Of a stretch of 51,524 nucleotides of DNA, positions 1 through 9,660 are shown piece by piece; position 1 is the first letter of the stretch, and every line of letters starts with the position of its first letter. The notes beneath the pieces are model-generated. The model saw nothing but the letters and a program-made list of their open reading frames with translations, was not told where the DNA came from and searched no databases. The DNA is taken from contig JACOEH010000037.1 in NCBI GenBank assembly GCA_024998685.1, positions 1-51,524 on the forward strand, in the 5' to 3' direction. The DNA is from Nitrospira sp. GTDB lineage: Bacteria > Nitrospirota > Nitrospiria > Nitrospirales > Nitrospiraceae. The position numbers were made by a program, and so were the translations under genes.

Positions 1-116
1 ACGCTCTTGTAAACCCAGAAAATTATCCCGCCGCTAACTGATGACACGCCCTAGTTCTTGGTGCAACTTCTGTATACAACTTCTGTTGATGACACATTGG
101 TTGGTCTTGGCGAGGG

Positions 117-647
117 CTACCGTGGGGCGGCAAACTCGATGTTGATGTCCTTTCCAAGGTAATTCACCTGAAAACCTTGTCTGTCGTACGCCATGACGGC
201 ACCCATGACGTTTTCGTCGCCATACTCCTCTTGGCCTAATAACTTTCGGATGTCCTCTGGACTCTCACTATTAAGCACGTTACGAAAGATACCTCTAGTC
301 TTATACGCGAACCGGTTATTAATGAAAAGGAGGTCGACCTTACCATCCTGAATACGCACCCCGGCCATTGGACCTGTTGGTTTTCGTTGATCAAGCAGAA
401 AGATGAAAGCCGCTTCCTGCTCAGCTTTGACTCCGGAAATCTTTTCATTTACAAGCGTTTCTACGGCTTTGGACTCCGAGTCACCGAGTTTGACGCCGAA
501 CAGTGAAATCTCTCCGCTCGAAATTGCCTTTGGCTCCGTGACATCGCTCTTGCTTAATTCATACGGCTCGGCATGAGTCGAGCCAACCGTTGCTAGAATG
601 CTTGCCAGTAGAATAATTGCCATCCGTGCCATAGGCGCTTTCGTCAT
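117..647 (-). CDS. Exported hypothetical protein
   Basis: Reads 176 aa from the ATG at 647. This start is preferred over an in-frame start at 728 because it places a signal peptide right at the N-terminus: a short basic stretch (MTKAPMAR), a hydrophobic core (MAIILLASILATVG) and an AxA-like end (THA-EP). The mature part is soluble and charged, with no motif I recognise. An exported periplasmic protein is inferred; function is unknown. It stands alone, separated from the next minus-strand gene by about 170 nt. Confidence 0.65.
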   Translation of the reverse strand: MTKAPMARMAIILLASILATVGSTHAEPYELSKSDVTEPKAISSGEISLFGVKLGDSESKAVETLVNEKISGVKAEQEAAFIFLLDQRKPTGPMAGVRIQDGKVDLLFINNRFAYKTRGIFRNVLNSESPEDIRKLLGQEEYGDENVMGAVMAYDRQGFQVNYLGKDINIEFAAPR

Positions 648-820
648 GATATTTAGCGTTTCTTTCGTAAGGGCTCGTGACTTGATCAGAATAGATGAAT
701 CGATAGAATCATAACCAGCATATGACACATTGTAGCCAAGAGCTACTAGACGTGCAAGGAACGGGATGCGAGAGCGGCTGCTGGACAGACGGCTCGTCGG
801 GGCGACCGGATGTTCTCACA

Positions 821-1114
821 TCATGATTGAGGCTCATTGCCCAGCAACATCACCCCGAGTTCACGAAGCCGGTAGAAGTAGGCTTGGGGCTCTGTGTCCA
901 ATGCTTTAGTAAGTTCATCGAGATCTCCCAAACAGTCTTTCACGATGGCAACCCGTTGGTCGTCGAGACCCTCGGAACTATCGAGAAAATAGACCACACA
1001 ACCGCTAATGACTGTGTCGATCGTCATCAATTGTCCTTGATGTGGGCTCGAAAACTGAGGCCAACCATCGGCACAATGCTGTTCCCACGCTGTTGCAATC
1101 ATGCTTCGATCCAT
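821..1114 (-). CDS. Small hypothetical protein, 97 aa
   Basis: The start at 1114 (MDRSMIATAW) was chosen because AAAGGAG lies just upstream on the minus strand; a longer in-frame start at 1147 would put that site inside the gene. The protein is acidic and probably helical in its second half (DDQRVAIVKDCLGDLDELTKAL). No signal peptide, membrane segment or known motif is seen. It follows the glutamate dehydrogenase gene on the same strand after about 95 nt and could share its transcript. Function unknown. Confidence 0.55.
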   Translation of the reverse strand: MDRSMIATAWEQHCADGWPQFSSPHQGQLMTIDTVISGCVVYFLDSSEGLDDQRVAIVKDCLGDLDELTKALDTEPQAYFYRLRELGVMLLGNEPQS

Positions 1115-1208
1115 GAGGTGCTCCTTTCCCTCTCCGCCATGTGACAAGCCAGCTCCTTAGGGAAGGTGGTCGTAGGGAACAAGTATCAAACCAGGAGGAA
1201 TCGCAGGA

Positions 1209-2459
1209 TCAGGGATACAATCCACGCTGGAGATGTGCTTGAGCAACTTGATCAATTCCGTTCATGAGAGCTGCCATGCGCATCGACACGCGGCGCTCGG
1301 TCGAAAAATGAAGTGTTCGCCGAAAAGCGGACGTGATGATGTCTTGCAGTCGATTCCGGATGTCTGAGGCGCTCCAGAAAAATCGCTGCAGGTCCTGCAC
1401 CCATTCAAAGTAAGAGACAATGACGCCGCCGGAGTTAGCGAGAATATCGGGGATGACGAAGATGTCTTTATCTGCAAGGATGCAGTCGGCCTCCAAAGTC
1501 GTCGGACCGTTCGCTCCTTCAGATAGAATTCGGCACCTCAAAGAATTCGCATTTTTGCTTGTGATCTGTTCCGAAAGGGCGGCGGGTACGAGAACGGTAC
1601 ACTCTAATCGCAGGAGTTCCTCGTTTGTGATCGCATCCCCGAGCTTGGTGTCATGCAACGGTTGGCTAGGATCGCGACGAAGCAACTCCATGACATTCAA
1701 CCCCTTGGAGTTATAAATTCCACCGTGTACATCGCTGACGGCAATGACGCGTGCACCTTGTTGCTGCATGATGCGGGCGGTGTGTGAACCGACATTTCCG
1801 AATCCTTGAATCGCCACCGTGGCATTTTCAATCGGCAACTTGAGGTGACGGAGCACCTCTTGGGTCACATAGACGACTCCACGCCCCGTCGCTTCTTCAC
1901 GGCCCAAGCTGCCTCCGATCGAGAGCGGTTTACCGGTCACCACGCCAGGAACGGCGTACCCGACTTGCTGGCTGTAAGTATCCATCATCCATGCCATGAC
2001 CTGAGCGTCGGTCCCCACATCTGGGGCCGGTACATCCTTGTCGGGACCGATCAGGGGAAAAATCTCTGCGGCATATCGCCGTGTCAGCCGCTGTAACTCG
2101 GCGGGAGACAATTGCTTTGGCACAACGGCGACTCCACCTTTCGCTCCGCCGTACGGTAAGCCGGCCAATGCGCATTTCCATGTCATCCACATTGCAAGAG
2201 CGGCCACCTCACCGAGATTCACGTCGGGATGGTAACGCACGCCCCCCTTGGACGGACCACGTGATGAATCATGTTGTACGCGGTAGCCCGTAAAAACCTC
2301 CACGTGTCCGTCGTCCATCCGAACTGGAAGGCTGACGACGAGAGAACGCTGTGGAAGTTTCAGACGTTCGCGGAGATTTGGATCAAGTCCCATCGCTTCT
2401 GCGGCCTGATCGAACTGCGCGATGGCCAGGCGAAACGTCGGTGTATCAAGTTCCTGCAT
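1209..2459 (-). CDS. gdhA: Glu/Leu/Phe/Val dehydrogenase (glutamate dehydrogenase)
   Basis: 416 aa, the usual length for the hexameric Glu/Leu/Phe/Val dehydrogenase family, which catalyses reversible NAD(P)-linked oxidative deamination, for glutamate to 2-oxoglutarate and ammonia. Seen: substrate-binding segment SRGPSKGGVRYHP (residues 66-78), the catalytic-lysine motif LPYGGAKGG (about 101-109), PAPDVGTD near 145-151, and a Rossmann motif GFGNVG at 219-224. The C-terminal NSGGVIVSYFEW motif is intact. Cytoplasmic. It links nitrogen assimilation to the TCA cycle. Coenzyme preference and a leucine or phenylalanine substrate cannot be settled by eye, but glutamate is most likely. lipB lies 45 nt upstream on the same strand. 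Confidence 0.9.
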   Translation of the reverse strand: MQELDTPTFRLAIAQFDQAAEAMGLDPNLRERLKLPQRSLVVSLPVRMDDGHVEVFTGYRVQHDSSRGPSKGGVRYHPDVNLGEVAALAMWMTWKCALAGLPYGGAKGGVAVVPKQLSPAELQRLTRRYAAEIFPLIGPDKDVPAPDVGTDAQVMAWMMDTYSQQVGYAVPGVVTGKPLSIGGSLGREEATGRGVVYVTQEVLRHLKLPIENATVAIQGFGNVGSHTARIMQQQGARVIAVSDVHGGIYNSKGLNVMELLRRDPSQPLHDTKLGDAITNEELLRLECTVLVPAALSEQITSKNANSLRCRILSEGANGPTTLEADCILADKDIFVIPDILANSGGVIVSYFEWVQDLQRFFWSASDIRNRLQDIITSAFRRTLHFSTERRVSMRMAALMNGIDQVAQAHLQRGLYP

Positions 2460-2504
2460 AGGACTTCTCTACGGCAACACCAGTCAGTTTTGTACGTCGG
2501 CGTG

Positions 2505-3254
2505 TCATGCGACAACAGTCGACCAGTTGAAGGCAAACACCGCCGCAAAGGTCTGAGCGAGTTCCTGCTTGACGATGTCAACTGGGACAGCTGCTTGACG
2601 TATGGCAGACATGGAGGTCACCCGGCAATCAGGAAATCCGCAGGGATGGATCCGCTGGAACGGCGTCAGATCCAAATCAACATTCAGAGCGAACCCATGC
2701 AATGTCACGCCGTGCTCAATTCGTATGCCCAAAAATGCGATTTTCTGTGGCTCAGGAGTCATGATCCACACACCTGGTTTGCCAACGACACGAGAGCCGG
2801 TAATGTTCCAGCGTTCGAGTACCTGAATAATCACTTCTTCTAGCAACCAGACCAATTGCCTGGGCCCCGCCGCATGCCGATCAAGCGTGAGCACCGGGTA
2901 GACGACAATCTGTCCGGGGCCGTGAAACGTCACAGATCCTCCACGATTGACGTGGTGCAGTTCCACCCCATCAGTGCATAACGCTGATTCACTGCCTCCC
3001 CAATGCGACGGTCTGGTCCTACGTCCGAGCGTATAGACCGGAGAATGTTCAAGAATCAGAACAGTATCCGGTTGGAGACCGAGGAGACGTTCCTCATGCA
3101 AGCGAGACTGTATTTCCCACGCGATAAGATAGGGAACCGGTTCTGGAAAGATACGAACCGCGCCCATATGAATGTAAGGAGACCTCAAATGCGGAAATAT
3201 CACGGTGTTCGCGTCGATCATGATGATTACACGATCAAGGGGGACCGATACCAT
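2505..3254 (-). CDS. lipB: Octanoyl-[acyl-carrier-protein] transferase LipB
   Basis: LipB moves octanoyl groups from acyl-carrier protein to apo-domains of lipoate-dependent enzymes, the first step of endogenous lipoylation in the cytoplasm. Seen: the family signature RGGSVTFHGPGQIVVYP, the lysine motif KIAFLGIR and the catalytic-cysteine region HPCGFPDCRVTSM. The core domain starts around MGAVRIFPEP (ATG at 3167); the 3254 and 3221 starts add an N-terminal extension and neither has a convincing ribosome-binding site, so the true start is uncertain. It shares strand and spacing with gdhA downstream. lipA is not in the window. Confidence 0.9.
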   Translation of the reverse strand: MVSVPLDRVIIMIDANTVIFPHLRSPYIHMGAVRIFPEPVPYLIAWEIQSRLHEERLLGLQPDTVLILEHSPVYTLGRRTRPSHWGGSESALCTDGVELHHVNRGGSVTFHGPGQIVVYPVLTLDRHAAGPRQLVWLLEEVIIQVLERWNITGSRVVGKPGVWIMTPEPQKIAFLGIRIEHGVTLHGFALNVDLDLTPFQRIHPCGFPDCRVTSMSAIRQAAVPVDIVKQELAQTFAAVFAFNWSTVVA

Positions 3255-3372
3255 CTATGAGGATGGTAAAACATCCACCCGAAGTCAGCACCAAGGATTA
3301 CGGTTGTGAAGAGAAAGAACGGGTTCAGCATGGTTGGAATATTGTTGCATAACTCACTATGTAGAGGGAAGT

Positions 3373-3408
3373 CGGGTTGCGAAGTGCCGAGACTGCCCTC
3401 GCAACCCG
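3373..3408. repeat. 10-bp inverted repeat downstream of the sigma factor gene
   Basis: CGGGTTGCGA at 3373-3382 is perfectly complementary to TCGCAACCCG at 3399-3408, leaving a 16-nt loop. It lies just past the stop codon of the sigma factor gene, where a transcript end would be expected. No U-run follows on either strand, so a classical intrinsic terminator is not supported; a 3'-end stabilising hairpin is possible. Confidence 0.45.
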
Positions 3409-3421
3409 TGAATCGAAGAGG

Positions 3422-4678
3422 CTACTTGATGGCTGCGAAGAGCTCCTTGATCTGAGGGGTCTTCAGTTTCTTAAGTGCTTTCGCCTCAATTTGGCGGATA
3501 CGCTCTCGCGTCACGGACAAGCTTTGGCCGACTTGCTCCAAGGTGCTGGCTTCATCGTAGCCGATCCCGAAGCGGAGCCTGATGACGGTTTGCTCGCGAG
3601 GTGTGAGGATGCTTAAGATACGGTCCAGTTGTTCCGTCAGTTCACTTCGGTGGACATGAGCGTCGGGCGGAACTGCCTGCTGGTCCGGAATCATATCCCC
3701 GAACTGTGTATCTCCATCACCGATCGGAGTTTCCAGAGCCACTGGCTCCTGAAAGGCCAGCACAGTCTCGCGGAGCCGCTCAGGTCTCATATGCAGCACA
3801 TGGGCAATCTCTTCCAAGCGGGCGGGACGCCCAAACTGTTGTCCAAGTCTCCGCATTACACGCAGGATTCGATGCGAGGCTTCGGTTTGGTGGACCGGTA
3901 TGCGGATCGTTCTTGATTGATCCGCAAGCGCCCGAGTGATGCCCTGCCGAATCCACCACGTTGCATAGGTGCTGAATTTGAATCCCTTTCGATACTGATA
4001 TCGCTCGGCCGCTTTCATCAGACCGATGTTGCCTTCTTGTACGAGATCAAGCAAGCCCAATCCTCGCCCCGTGTAATGTTTGGCAACATCCACAACCAAA
4101 CGAAGATTACACCGTACGAGCTCATCTTTGCCTTGCTCCAGGATCACCCTGGCGGAATGAATTTCATCGAGTAACGCTTTCAGTGCCTTTGCTGTAGCTG
4201 GAGTAAGTTTTAAGTCTGGGTCCGACGGATTAAGGGCGGTGTTTAAGGCCTTTTCGGCATTGTCCAACGCCGTAGCCGAAAGCCCGCTCAACCGTCTGAC
4301 CATCTGGAGTACTTTAATGCTGTCGGCAAGAACGGGTGACCGTTTGGATTTGAACAAGGCTCTTATGGCCTGGCGCAGAGCGACACGAATGCGCCGTGTC
4401 CCATGGTCCACCCGCTTGGCGATCGCGGTTTCTTCTTCTCGAGTCAAAAGCCCCCGATCGCCGAACGATCGGAAGTATAAGGCTTCCAAGAGAAACGGGC
4501 TGGCGCCGCGGCTTGTACGCATGACCGGCTGGGTCTTCTCATCCGATCCGGACTCCTCAGCCTCACGGCTGATCATTCCCAGCATGCCGCTAGCCTTGGC
4601 GTCATCGGCATCGACGTCTGGAACGAATGTTTTCTGTATCTCCATCTCGTCAGAGACTCGCAGTCCTTCTTTCATCAT
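3422..4678 (-). CDS. RNA polymerase sigma factor, sigma-70 family (RpoD/RpoS-like)
   Basis: 418 aa. Region 1.2/2 begins at LTREEETAIAKRV; region 2 holds the hallmark DLVQEGNIGLMKAAERYQYRKG followed by FSTYATWWIRQGITRAL (-10 recognition and melting). Region 3 covers RIPVHQTE to LEEIAHVL, and region 4 holds LTPREQTVIRLRFG and the helix-turn-helix TLEQVGQSLSVTRERIRQIE. The acidic N-terminus is short and lacks the long region 1.1 and the large non-conserved insert of housekeeping RpoD, so a group 2 factor (stationary-phase or stress type) is more likely than the primary one. The start is the MM pair at 4678. It is monocistronic, with about 165 nt before lipB. Confidence 0.88.
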   Translation of the reverse strand: MMKEGLRVSDEMEIQKTFVPDVDADDAKASGMLGMISREAEESGSDEKTQPVMRTSRGASPFLLEALYFRSFGDRGLLTREEETAIAKRVDHGTRRIRVALRQAIRALFKSKRSPVLADSIKVLQMVRRLSGLSATALDNAEKALNTALNPSDPDLKLTPATAKALKALLDEIHSARVILEQGKDELVRCNLRLVVDVAKHYTGRGLGLLDLVQEGNIGLMKAAERYQYRKGFKFSTYATWWIRQGITRALADQSRTIRIPVHQTEASHRILRVMRRLGQQFGRPARLEEIAHVLHMRPERLRETVLAFQEPVALETPIGDGDTQFGDMIPDQQAVPPDAHVHRSELTEQLDRILSILTPREQTVIRLRFGIGYDEASTLEQVGQSLSVTRERIRQIEAKALKKLKTPQIKELFAAIK

Positions 4679-4934
4679 GTCACCTTTTGCTCTGGTTGAA
4701 CGTCATCTACACGTATTGGAGCCGTATTCAGCGGAAAAGATTCAAACGAGTCCTTGCGTGTATTGCTTATACGAAGCAAAAGGGATGCTGGATTGAAGAT
4801 GAGAAACGGCGGGTGCGATCAGCTGGAAAAAGCACAAAGATTAGACCGAGCTAATGAGGAAAGGAAGGACGGACTGTCCCACTTATGCGGCATCTATGTA
4901 AAATCAGCATCAAGGATCGGGCAGAAATGACACG

Positions 4935-5681
4935 TTATTTCTGTAACAGCCCTTTTATGAAGGGGGCAAGAGTGTCGATTGGAATCGGGAAGATGGTCGT
5001 CGAATTCTTCTCCGCCGCGATCTCGACGAGTGTCTGAAGATAGCGCAGCTGAAGAGCCGCGGGGTTCTGGCTGATGACATTGGCGGCTTCAGCGAGTTTC
5101 TGCGCCGCTTGAAATTCGCCCTCAGCATGAATAATTTTGGCCCGTCGTTCCCGCTCGGCCTCAGCTTGTCGGGCGATCGCGCGTTGCATATCTTGAGGAA
5201 TATCCACGTTCTTCACTTCGACGGCAGTAACTTTGACTCCCCATGGCTCAGTCTGTTGATCGATAATCCGCTGCAGTTCGGCATTGATATCATCGCGCTT
5301 CGCTAACAAGTCGTCGAGCTGGCTCTGGCCAAGCACGCTGCGCAGGGTGGTTTGGGCTACTTGCGACGTGGAATATAGATAATCCTGGACTGCAAGCACG
5401 GCCGGTTGAGGGTCAACTACCCTGAGGAAGATGACGGCGTTCACTTTCACGGAAATATTGTCCCGCGTGATGACATCTTGGGATGGGACTTCCATTGTCA
5501 CAGTTTGGAGGTTGACGCGCACCATCTGTTGAAGGACCGGGATCACCAACCGAATGCCGGGTCCTTTCACAGTCTGAAACTTGCCCAGCACGAACACCAC
5601 GATCCGTTCGTACTCCATAACGCGCTTAAAACTGGCATAGAGCACGAGGCCCAGGAGGACTAACGGTACGAGCAATGACAT
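4935..5681 (-). CDS. Slipin / stomatin-like SPFH-domain membrane protein
   Basis: 248 aa. An N-terminal hydrophobic hairpin or anchor (residues 1-17) is followed by the SPFH/Band-7 domain ([18 protein letters not shown], then [34 protein letters not shown]) and an Ala/Glu-rich coiled coil ([29 protein letters not shown]). Slipins form membrane microdomain oligomers. The gene starts 24 nt after the NfeD gene, and nfeD-slipin pairs are a recognised conserved arrangement in which the NfeD protease is thought to act on the slipin C-terminus. Its final residues ([16 protein letters not shown]) resemble the hydrophobic cleavage region described for archaeal partners; that last point is inference. 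Confidence 0.88.
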   Translation of the reverse strand: MSLLVPLVLLGLVLYASFKRVMEYERIVVFVLGKFQTVKGPGIRLVIPVLQQMVRVNLQTVTMEVPSQDVITRDNISVKVNAVIFLRVVDPQPAVLAVQDYLYSTSQVAQTTLRSVLGQSQLDDLLAKRDDINAELQRIIDQQTEPWGVKVTAVEVKNVDIPQDMQRAIARQAEAERERRAKIIHAEGEFQAAQKLAEAANVISQNPAALQLRYLQTLVEIAAEKNSTTIFPIPIDTLAPFIKGLLQK

Positions 5682-5705
5682 AAAGGCTCCTTGTCTTGGA
5701 ACGGT

Positions 5706-7031
5706 TTATCTGTGAGTGGGGGCCACCTTCACGGTCAGTCCCTCGACCGACATCACCTCAGCGGCCTCACCCTGCCGAATCGGGGTTTGGCTGACCGCCT
5801 CCCAGATCTCTCCCTGGACTGTAATCTGACCGCGTGGGTTGAGATCCGTCCTGGCGATCCCGATCGAGCCGATCATCCCTTCAGCCCCCGTGACTGGCCT
5901 GCCACGGGTGCTCTTGACGGCCGTCCATGCAATGATTCCGATCAGGGCGCCGATCGCCATGACAGTCGGCAATAAAAAGAATAGCGAAACTTGCAGAAAA
6001 GGCGCGTCACTCTTGATGAGGAACAGACCACCCAATATCATGGCTGCCAAACCGCCGAGCGCCAGTAATCCATAGCTGGTGACCGAAATTTCGAGTAGGA
6101 GGAAGACCGCGCCGAGTATGACTAGAAATGCCCCTGCGTAGTTTACGGGGAGCGACTGAAGGGAATAGAAAGCCAAGATCAAGCTGATGGCTCCGATGAT
6201 ACCGGGCAAGATGGCGCCGGGGCTGTAGAGTTCGGCCATAATTCCAATCGTTCCGATGGACATCAGCAGATAGGCGATGTTGGGGTCGCTCAAGATTTTG
6301 AGCAATTCCAGCCGAGTTCCCATCGGGAATTCGCGGAGCGTTACAGTCTCGCTTGAGAACGTGATTGATCCATTGGGAAGGGCTATCTTCCTCCCATGCA
6401 GGCGTTTCAACAGTGTAGGGATGTCTTCGGCGATCATATCGATGATTTTGAGCTTCAAGGCTTCCTGCTCTGTCGCCGAGACGCTCTTTCGAACTGCATC
6501 TTCCGCCCATGACACATTACGTCCATGCTGTTCGGCGATGCTTTTGATATAAGCAACCGCGTCATTCTCCACTTTCTCTTTCATCGTATTATCCATCTCA
6601 CCGCCCATCGAGACTGGATGTGCTGCGCCGATGTTGGTGCCCGGCGCCATGGCGGCAACATGGGCAGCCATCGTGATGAAGACTCCTGCAGAGGCAGCAC
6701 GGCCTCCCGAGGGGGCGACGAACACGATCACCGGGACGGGCGAGCCGATAATATCTTTGATCATCAGGCGCATGGAGGTATCCAATCCCCCAGGAGTATC
6801 CAGCTTGAAGATAAGAGCCTGCGCGCTCGATGACTGAGCAAACGTGAGGGCGTCGTGAAGATATTCAGCTGCAACGGGGTTGATGACACCCTCATAGGTT
6901 GCGACGATGATTTCTTCGGCGTGAGCGGGATCGGTTGGGAGAATCAAACCGAGTACTAACCCCGGTCCTACAATCGCTGCTGTGAGAAAACGGCCAAGCA
7001 CAGCTCTCGTTTTTCTACCACCTCTAAGCAT
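5706..7031 (-). CDS. NfeD family protein with ClpP-like serine protease domain (long form)
   Basis: 441 aa, the full-length (NfeD1b) architecture. Signal peptide or anchor at residues 1-38, then a ClpP/crotonase-fold protease domain: KLDTPGGLDTSMRLMIKDI, the serine motif GGRAASAGVFI, then GTNIGAAHPV with the expected downstream lysine region KEKVENDAVAYIKSIAE. Four to five membrane helices follow (about 250-375), with a C-terminal OB-fold soluble domain (GMIGSIGIARTDLNPRGQITVQGEIWEA). Such proteins cleave partner slipins and associate with membrane quality control. The slipin gene follows after 24 nt, consistent with co-transcription. Confidence 0.9.
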   Translation of the reverse strand: MLRGGRKTRAVLGRFLTAAIVGPGLVLGLILPTDPAHAEEIIVATYEGVINPVAAEYLHDALTFAQSSSAQALIFKLDTPGGLDTSMRLMIKDIIGSPVPVIVFVAPSGGRAASAGVFITMAAHVAAMAPGTNIGAAHPVSMGGEMDNTMKEKVENDAVAYIKSIAEQHGRNVSWAEDAVRKSVSATEQEALKLKIIDMIAEDIPTLLKRLHGRKIALPNGSITFSSETVTLREFPMGTRLELLKILSDPNIAYLLMSIGTIGIMAELYSPGAILPGIIGAISLILAFYSLQSLPVNYAGAFLVILGAVFLLLEISVTSYGLLALGGLAAMILGGLFLIKSDAPFLQVSLFFLLPTVMAIGALIGIIAWTAVKSTRGRPVTGAEGMIGSIGIARTDLNPRGQITVQGEIWEAVSQTPIRQGEAAEVMSVEGLTVKVAPTHR

Positions 7032-7126
7032 CGTAAGATATTGAATGATGAGAGGATCTTACAACCTACTTGTTACCCTATCAAGGAAGGGCGCTTGGTT
7101 GCAAACCATGAAGCGAACCTCCTAGA

Positions 7127-8002
7127 ATGCGCCGCATGTCTCGCTTTTGTAATGGTGAACGCATCCATCTTGTCGATCACAAACGGCGACAGTATGCTCT
7201 GACGTTGAAAGCGGGGGAGACGTACCAATTCAGTGGGCAGAAAATCGCACACGATGTGCTGATCGGCCGTCTCGACGGGTCCATCGTCACACTGTCGGGT
7301 GGTAAGAGGATGGTGGCGCTCCGGCCGACCTTCGGTGACTATGTGCTCAAGATGCCCCGAGGGGCGCAAGTCCTGTATCCCAAGGATCTCGCGATTATAC
7401 CTATGTGGGCTGATATCTACCCAGGTGCTCGAGTATTTGAGGCCGGAACCGGTTCAGGAGCCCTGACCATGGCCTTATTACGCGCAGTGGGGCCGGACGG
7501 CTTGGTGGTGACGTATGAGATCCGGGAAGATTTTGCACAGACGGCAAAGACGAACATTGCTCGTTCTCTGAATCCGATTAATTTGATGTGCGCCAAGAAA
7601 AATGCCTATGAGGGCATCGATTTACTGGATGATCAGGTGCCTTTCGATCGCGTCGTGCTGGACCTCCCTGAACCCTGGCAGGTCGTACCGCATGCCATTC
7701 ACGCCCTTCGATCCGGCGGGATCTATCTGAGTTTTGTTCCCACCGTACCTCAAGTCATGCGAACGGTTGAGGCGCTTGAACGCACCGCCGAGTTTGGAAT
7801 GATTGAAACGTTTGAGACGTTGCTGAGAACGTGGTCCGTGCGGGGCAGGAGCGTGCGGCCTGATCATCGCATGGTGGCTCATTCTGGGTTCATCACGGTG
7901 GCTCGTAAGGTCGAACCGGGCCTCCTTGGACCCATGCCTGACATAGGAACTCCCGCAGAAGAAGACACACAGGATGAAGCAGAAGAGGGACTCAACGTAT
8001 GA
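7127..8002 (+). CDS. trmI: tRNA (adenine-58-N1)-methyltransferase TrmI
   Basis: 291 aa. TrmI methylates N1 of A58 in the T-loop of tRNAs using S-adenosylmethionine. Seen: N-terminal beta domain (RRQYALTLKAGETYQF), the linker RPTFGDYVLKMPRGAQVLYPKD, the Rossmann SAM motif VFEAGTGSGALTMALLRAVGP, the acidic loop VVTYEIREDF and the catalytic-site motif DRVVLDLPEPW. The C-terminal tail is acidic (EEDTQDEAEEG). It overlaps the next gene by four bases (ATGA), so translational coupling is likely, and it leads a compact plus-strand run with the SDR, aroE and aroK. Confidence 0.9.
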   Translation: MRRMSRFCNGERIHLVDHKRRQYALTLKAGETYQFSGQKIAHDVLIGRLDGSIVTLSGGKRMVALRPTFGDYVLKMPRGAQVLYPKDLAIIPMWADIYPGARVFEAGTGSGALTMALLRAVGPDGLVVTYEIREDFAQTAKTNIARSLNPINLMCAKKNAYEGIDLLDDQVPFDRVVLDLPEPWQVVPHAIHALRSGGIYLSFVPTVPQVMRTVEALERTAEFGMIETFETLLRTWSVRGRSVRPDHRMVAHSGFITVARKVEPGLLGPMPDIGTPAEEDTQDEAEEGLNV

Positions 8003-8760
8003 ATAGATTAGAAGGCAAGGTCACTGTGGTGACGGGAGGCAATGCTGGGATCGGCGAAGCGATTGCGAAACGTTTTGTCGAGGAGGGAGCATCGGTTGTC
8101 ATCACGGGACGTCGACAACAGGAATTGGATCGTGTGGCCGGTGTCATCCGACTCAACAAAGGAAAGGTACTCGGAATTGCTGGTTCAGTGACGGATGAAA
8201 CCCATGTGCAGGATATTGTCCGTCGAACTCTCGATAGTTTTGGGCGGATCGACGCTCTGGTCAACAATGCGGGAATCGGTGAATTTGGAAAGCGGCTCCA
8301 CGAAACCGATGATGCTATCTGGGCGCATGTGTTCGACATCAACGTGACCGGAGTATTTCGCATAACACGAGCCGTCATCCCCCACATGTTGAAGCAAGGA
8401 CGAGGCTCGATCATCAATATCTCGTCAATCGCCAGTTTAGTAGGTCTCTCCGGTTCAGCCGCATATGCGGCATCCAAAGGTGCGCTCGACGCCTTGACAC
8501 GTGCGCTGGCGGTCGAATATGCGAAGGACGGGATTCGCTGCAATGTGGTGAATCCTGGCCTGATCGATACGCCTATGGCAGCTCCCCTGATGGCCAATCC
8601 CGACATGCTTCAGCCCATTCTTGCCCAATATGCGATCCCTCGGCCAGGGGCGCCGGAAGAAGTGGCAAATATGGTTTTGTATCTGGCCTCGGATGAATCG
8701 GCCTGGGTTACTGGGGCGACCTTCCCGATTGACGGAGGCATGACCGTTTATAAAGGATAA
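7999..8760 (+). CDS. Short-chain dehydrogenase/reductase (FabG-like)
   Basis: 253 aa, classical SDR length. Seen: NAD(P)-binding TGGNAGIGEAIA (TGxxxGIG), NNAG at about residue 88, the active-site serine in NISSIASL and YAASKGALDALTRALA (YxxxK), then the PG motif in VNPGLIDTPMA and C-terminal DGGMTVYKG. Substrate is not evident; FabG-type 3-oxoacyl-ACP reductase or a related alcohol dehydrogenase is likely. The Gly-Arg-Arg after beta-2 (ITGRRQQEL) favours NADP(H). Start overlaps trmI by 4 nt; aroE begins 45 nt downstream. Confidence 0.85.
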   Translation: MNRLEGKVTVVTGGNAGIGEAIAKRFVEEGASVVITGRRQQELDRVAGVIRLNKGKVLGIAGSVTDETHVQDIVRRTLDSFGRIDALVNNAGIGEFGKRLHETDDAIWAHVFDINVTGVFRITRAVIPHMLKQGRGSIINISSIASLVGLSGSAAYAASKGALDALTRALAVEYAKDGIRCNVVNPGLIDTPMAAPLMANPDMLQPILAQYAIPRPGAPEEVANMVLYLASDESAWVTGATFPIDGGMTVYKG

Positions 8761-8805
8761 TGGTTGCTTCAGACGAGCAGTAACAATCTCCGTTCCAGGT
8801 GAAGA

Positions 8806-9660
8806 ATGGACATTAATGCACGAACACAGTTTTGCGGAGTGATCGGCAATCCGGTTGGCCATTCATTGTCACCTGCCATTCACAATGCTGCATTCCACAA
8901 ATTGGGGCTCAACTTCGTCTATCTCGCCTGGAAAGTAGAGACGATCGGCGATGCCATCAAAGGGCTTTGCGCACTCGGAAACTTTCGTGGAGCGAGCGTG
9001 ACGATTCCTCACAAGGTGGCTGTCATACCATTTCTCGATCATGTGGAGATGACGGCTCAACGGATCGGCGCGATCAACACGATCGTTGCTGAAAATGGCG
9101 AGCTCACTGGGTACAACACGGACGCTACAGGTGCTCTAAGGGCGTTGAGGGAGGGGGAGGCTGAGCTCAAGGGCCGACACATTGTCGTCCTCGGCTCTGG
9201 GGGTGCCGCGAGAGCGATCGCCTTCGCACTGGCGGGTGAATCTGGTGTGGGAAAATTGACGTTGCTGGGGATTGACGACTCCGAACGGGTTGGGTTAGCT
9301 CAGGATATTCGTTCTCACGCGACGTTGAAAGTTGAGGAGCGTCATCTTGATGAATCCGCTCTTCGTCGAGTTCTTCCCGACGCGCAGGTGTTAATTCATT
9401 GCACCCCGGTCGGTATGGCTCCGAAAGCTGATATTACCTGTGTCCCCGCCTCGCTCCTACACGCGGACCTCTCTGTCATGGATATCGTCTATAATCCACT
9501 GGAAACCAGATTGCTGAAAGATGCGAAGCGTGCAGGGTGTAGGACGATTCCAGGGTTGGAAATGTTTCTCAACCAAGCCGTCACTCAATTTGAGCTCTGG
9601 ACGAATCAGTCTGCTCCAGTTGATGTGATGCGCATGGTCTTGGAATCTCATGCCCGATGA
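8806..9660 (+). CDS. aroE: Shikimate dehydrogenase AroE
   Basis: 284 aa. AroE reduces 3-dehydroshikimate to shikimate with NADPH in aromatic amino-acid synthesis. Seen: substrate-binding GNPVGHSLSPAIHNAAF near the N-terminus, the catalytic lysine motif ASVTIPHKVAVIPFLD, AINTIV, YNTDATGALRAL, the nucleotide-binding loop VLGSGGAARAIAFAL, and the C-terminal PGLEMFLNQAVTQFELWT. Length and motif order are normal. Its stop overlaps the aroK start by four bases (ATGA), so two consecutive shikimate-pathway enzymes are translationally coupled. Confidence 0.95.
   Translation: MDINARTQFCGVIGNPVGHSLSPAIHNAAFHKLGLNFVYLAWKVETIGDAIKGLCALGNFRGASVTIPHKVAVIPFLDHVEMTAQRIGAINTIVAENGELTGYNTDATGALRALREGEAELKGRHIVVLGSGGAARAIAFALAGESGVGKLTLLGIDDSERVGLAQDIRSHATLKVEERHLDESALRRVLPDAQVLIHCTPVGMAPKADITCVPASLLHADLSVMDIVYNPLETRLLKDAKRAGCRTIPGLEMFLNQAVTQFELWTNQSAPVDVMRMVLESHAR

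Noticed and set aside
3373-3408. Intrinsic terminator after the sigma factor gene.
   Set aside because: The stem is good but the loop is 16 nt and no U-run follows on the minus strand; kept only as an inverted repeat.
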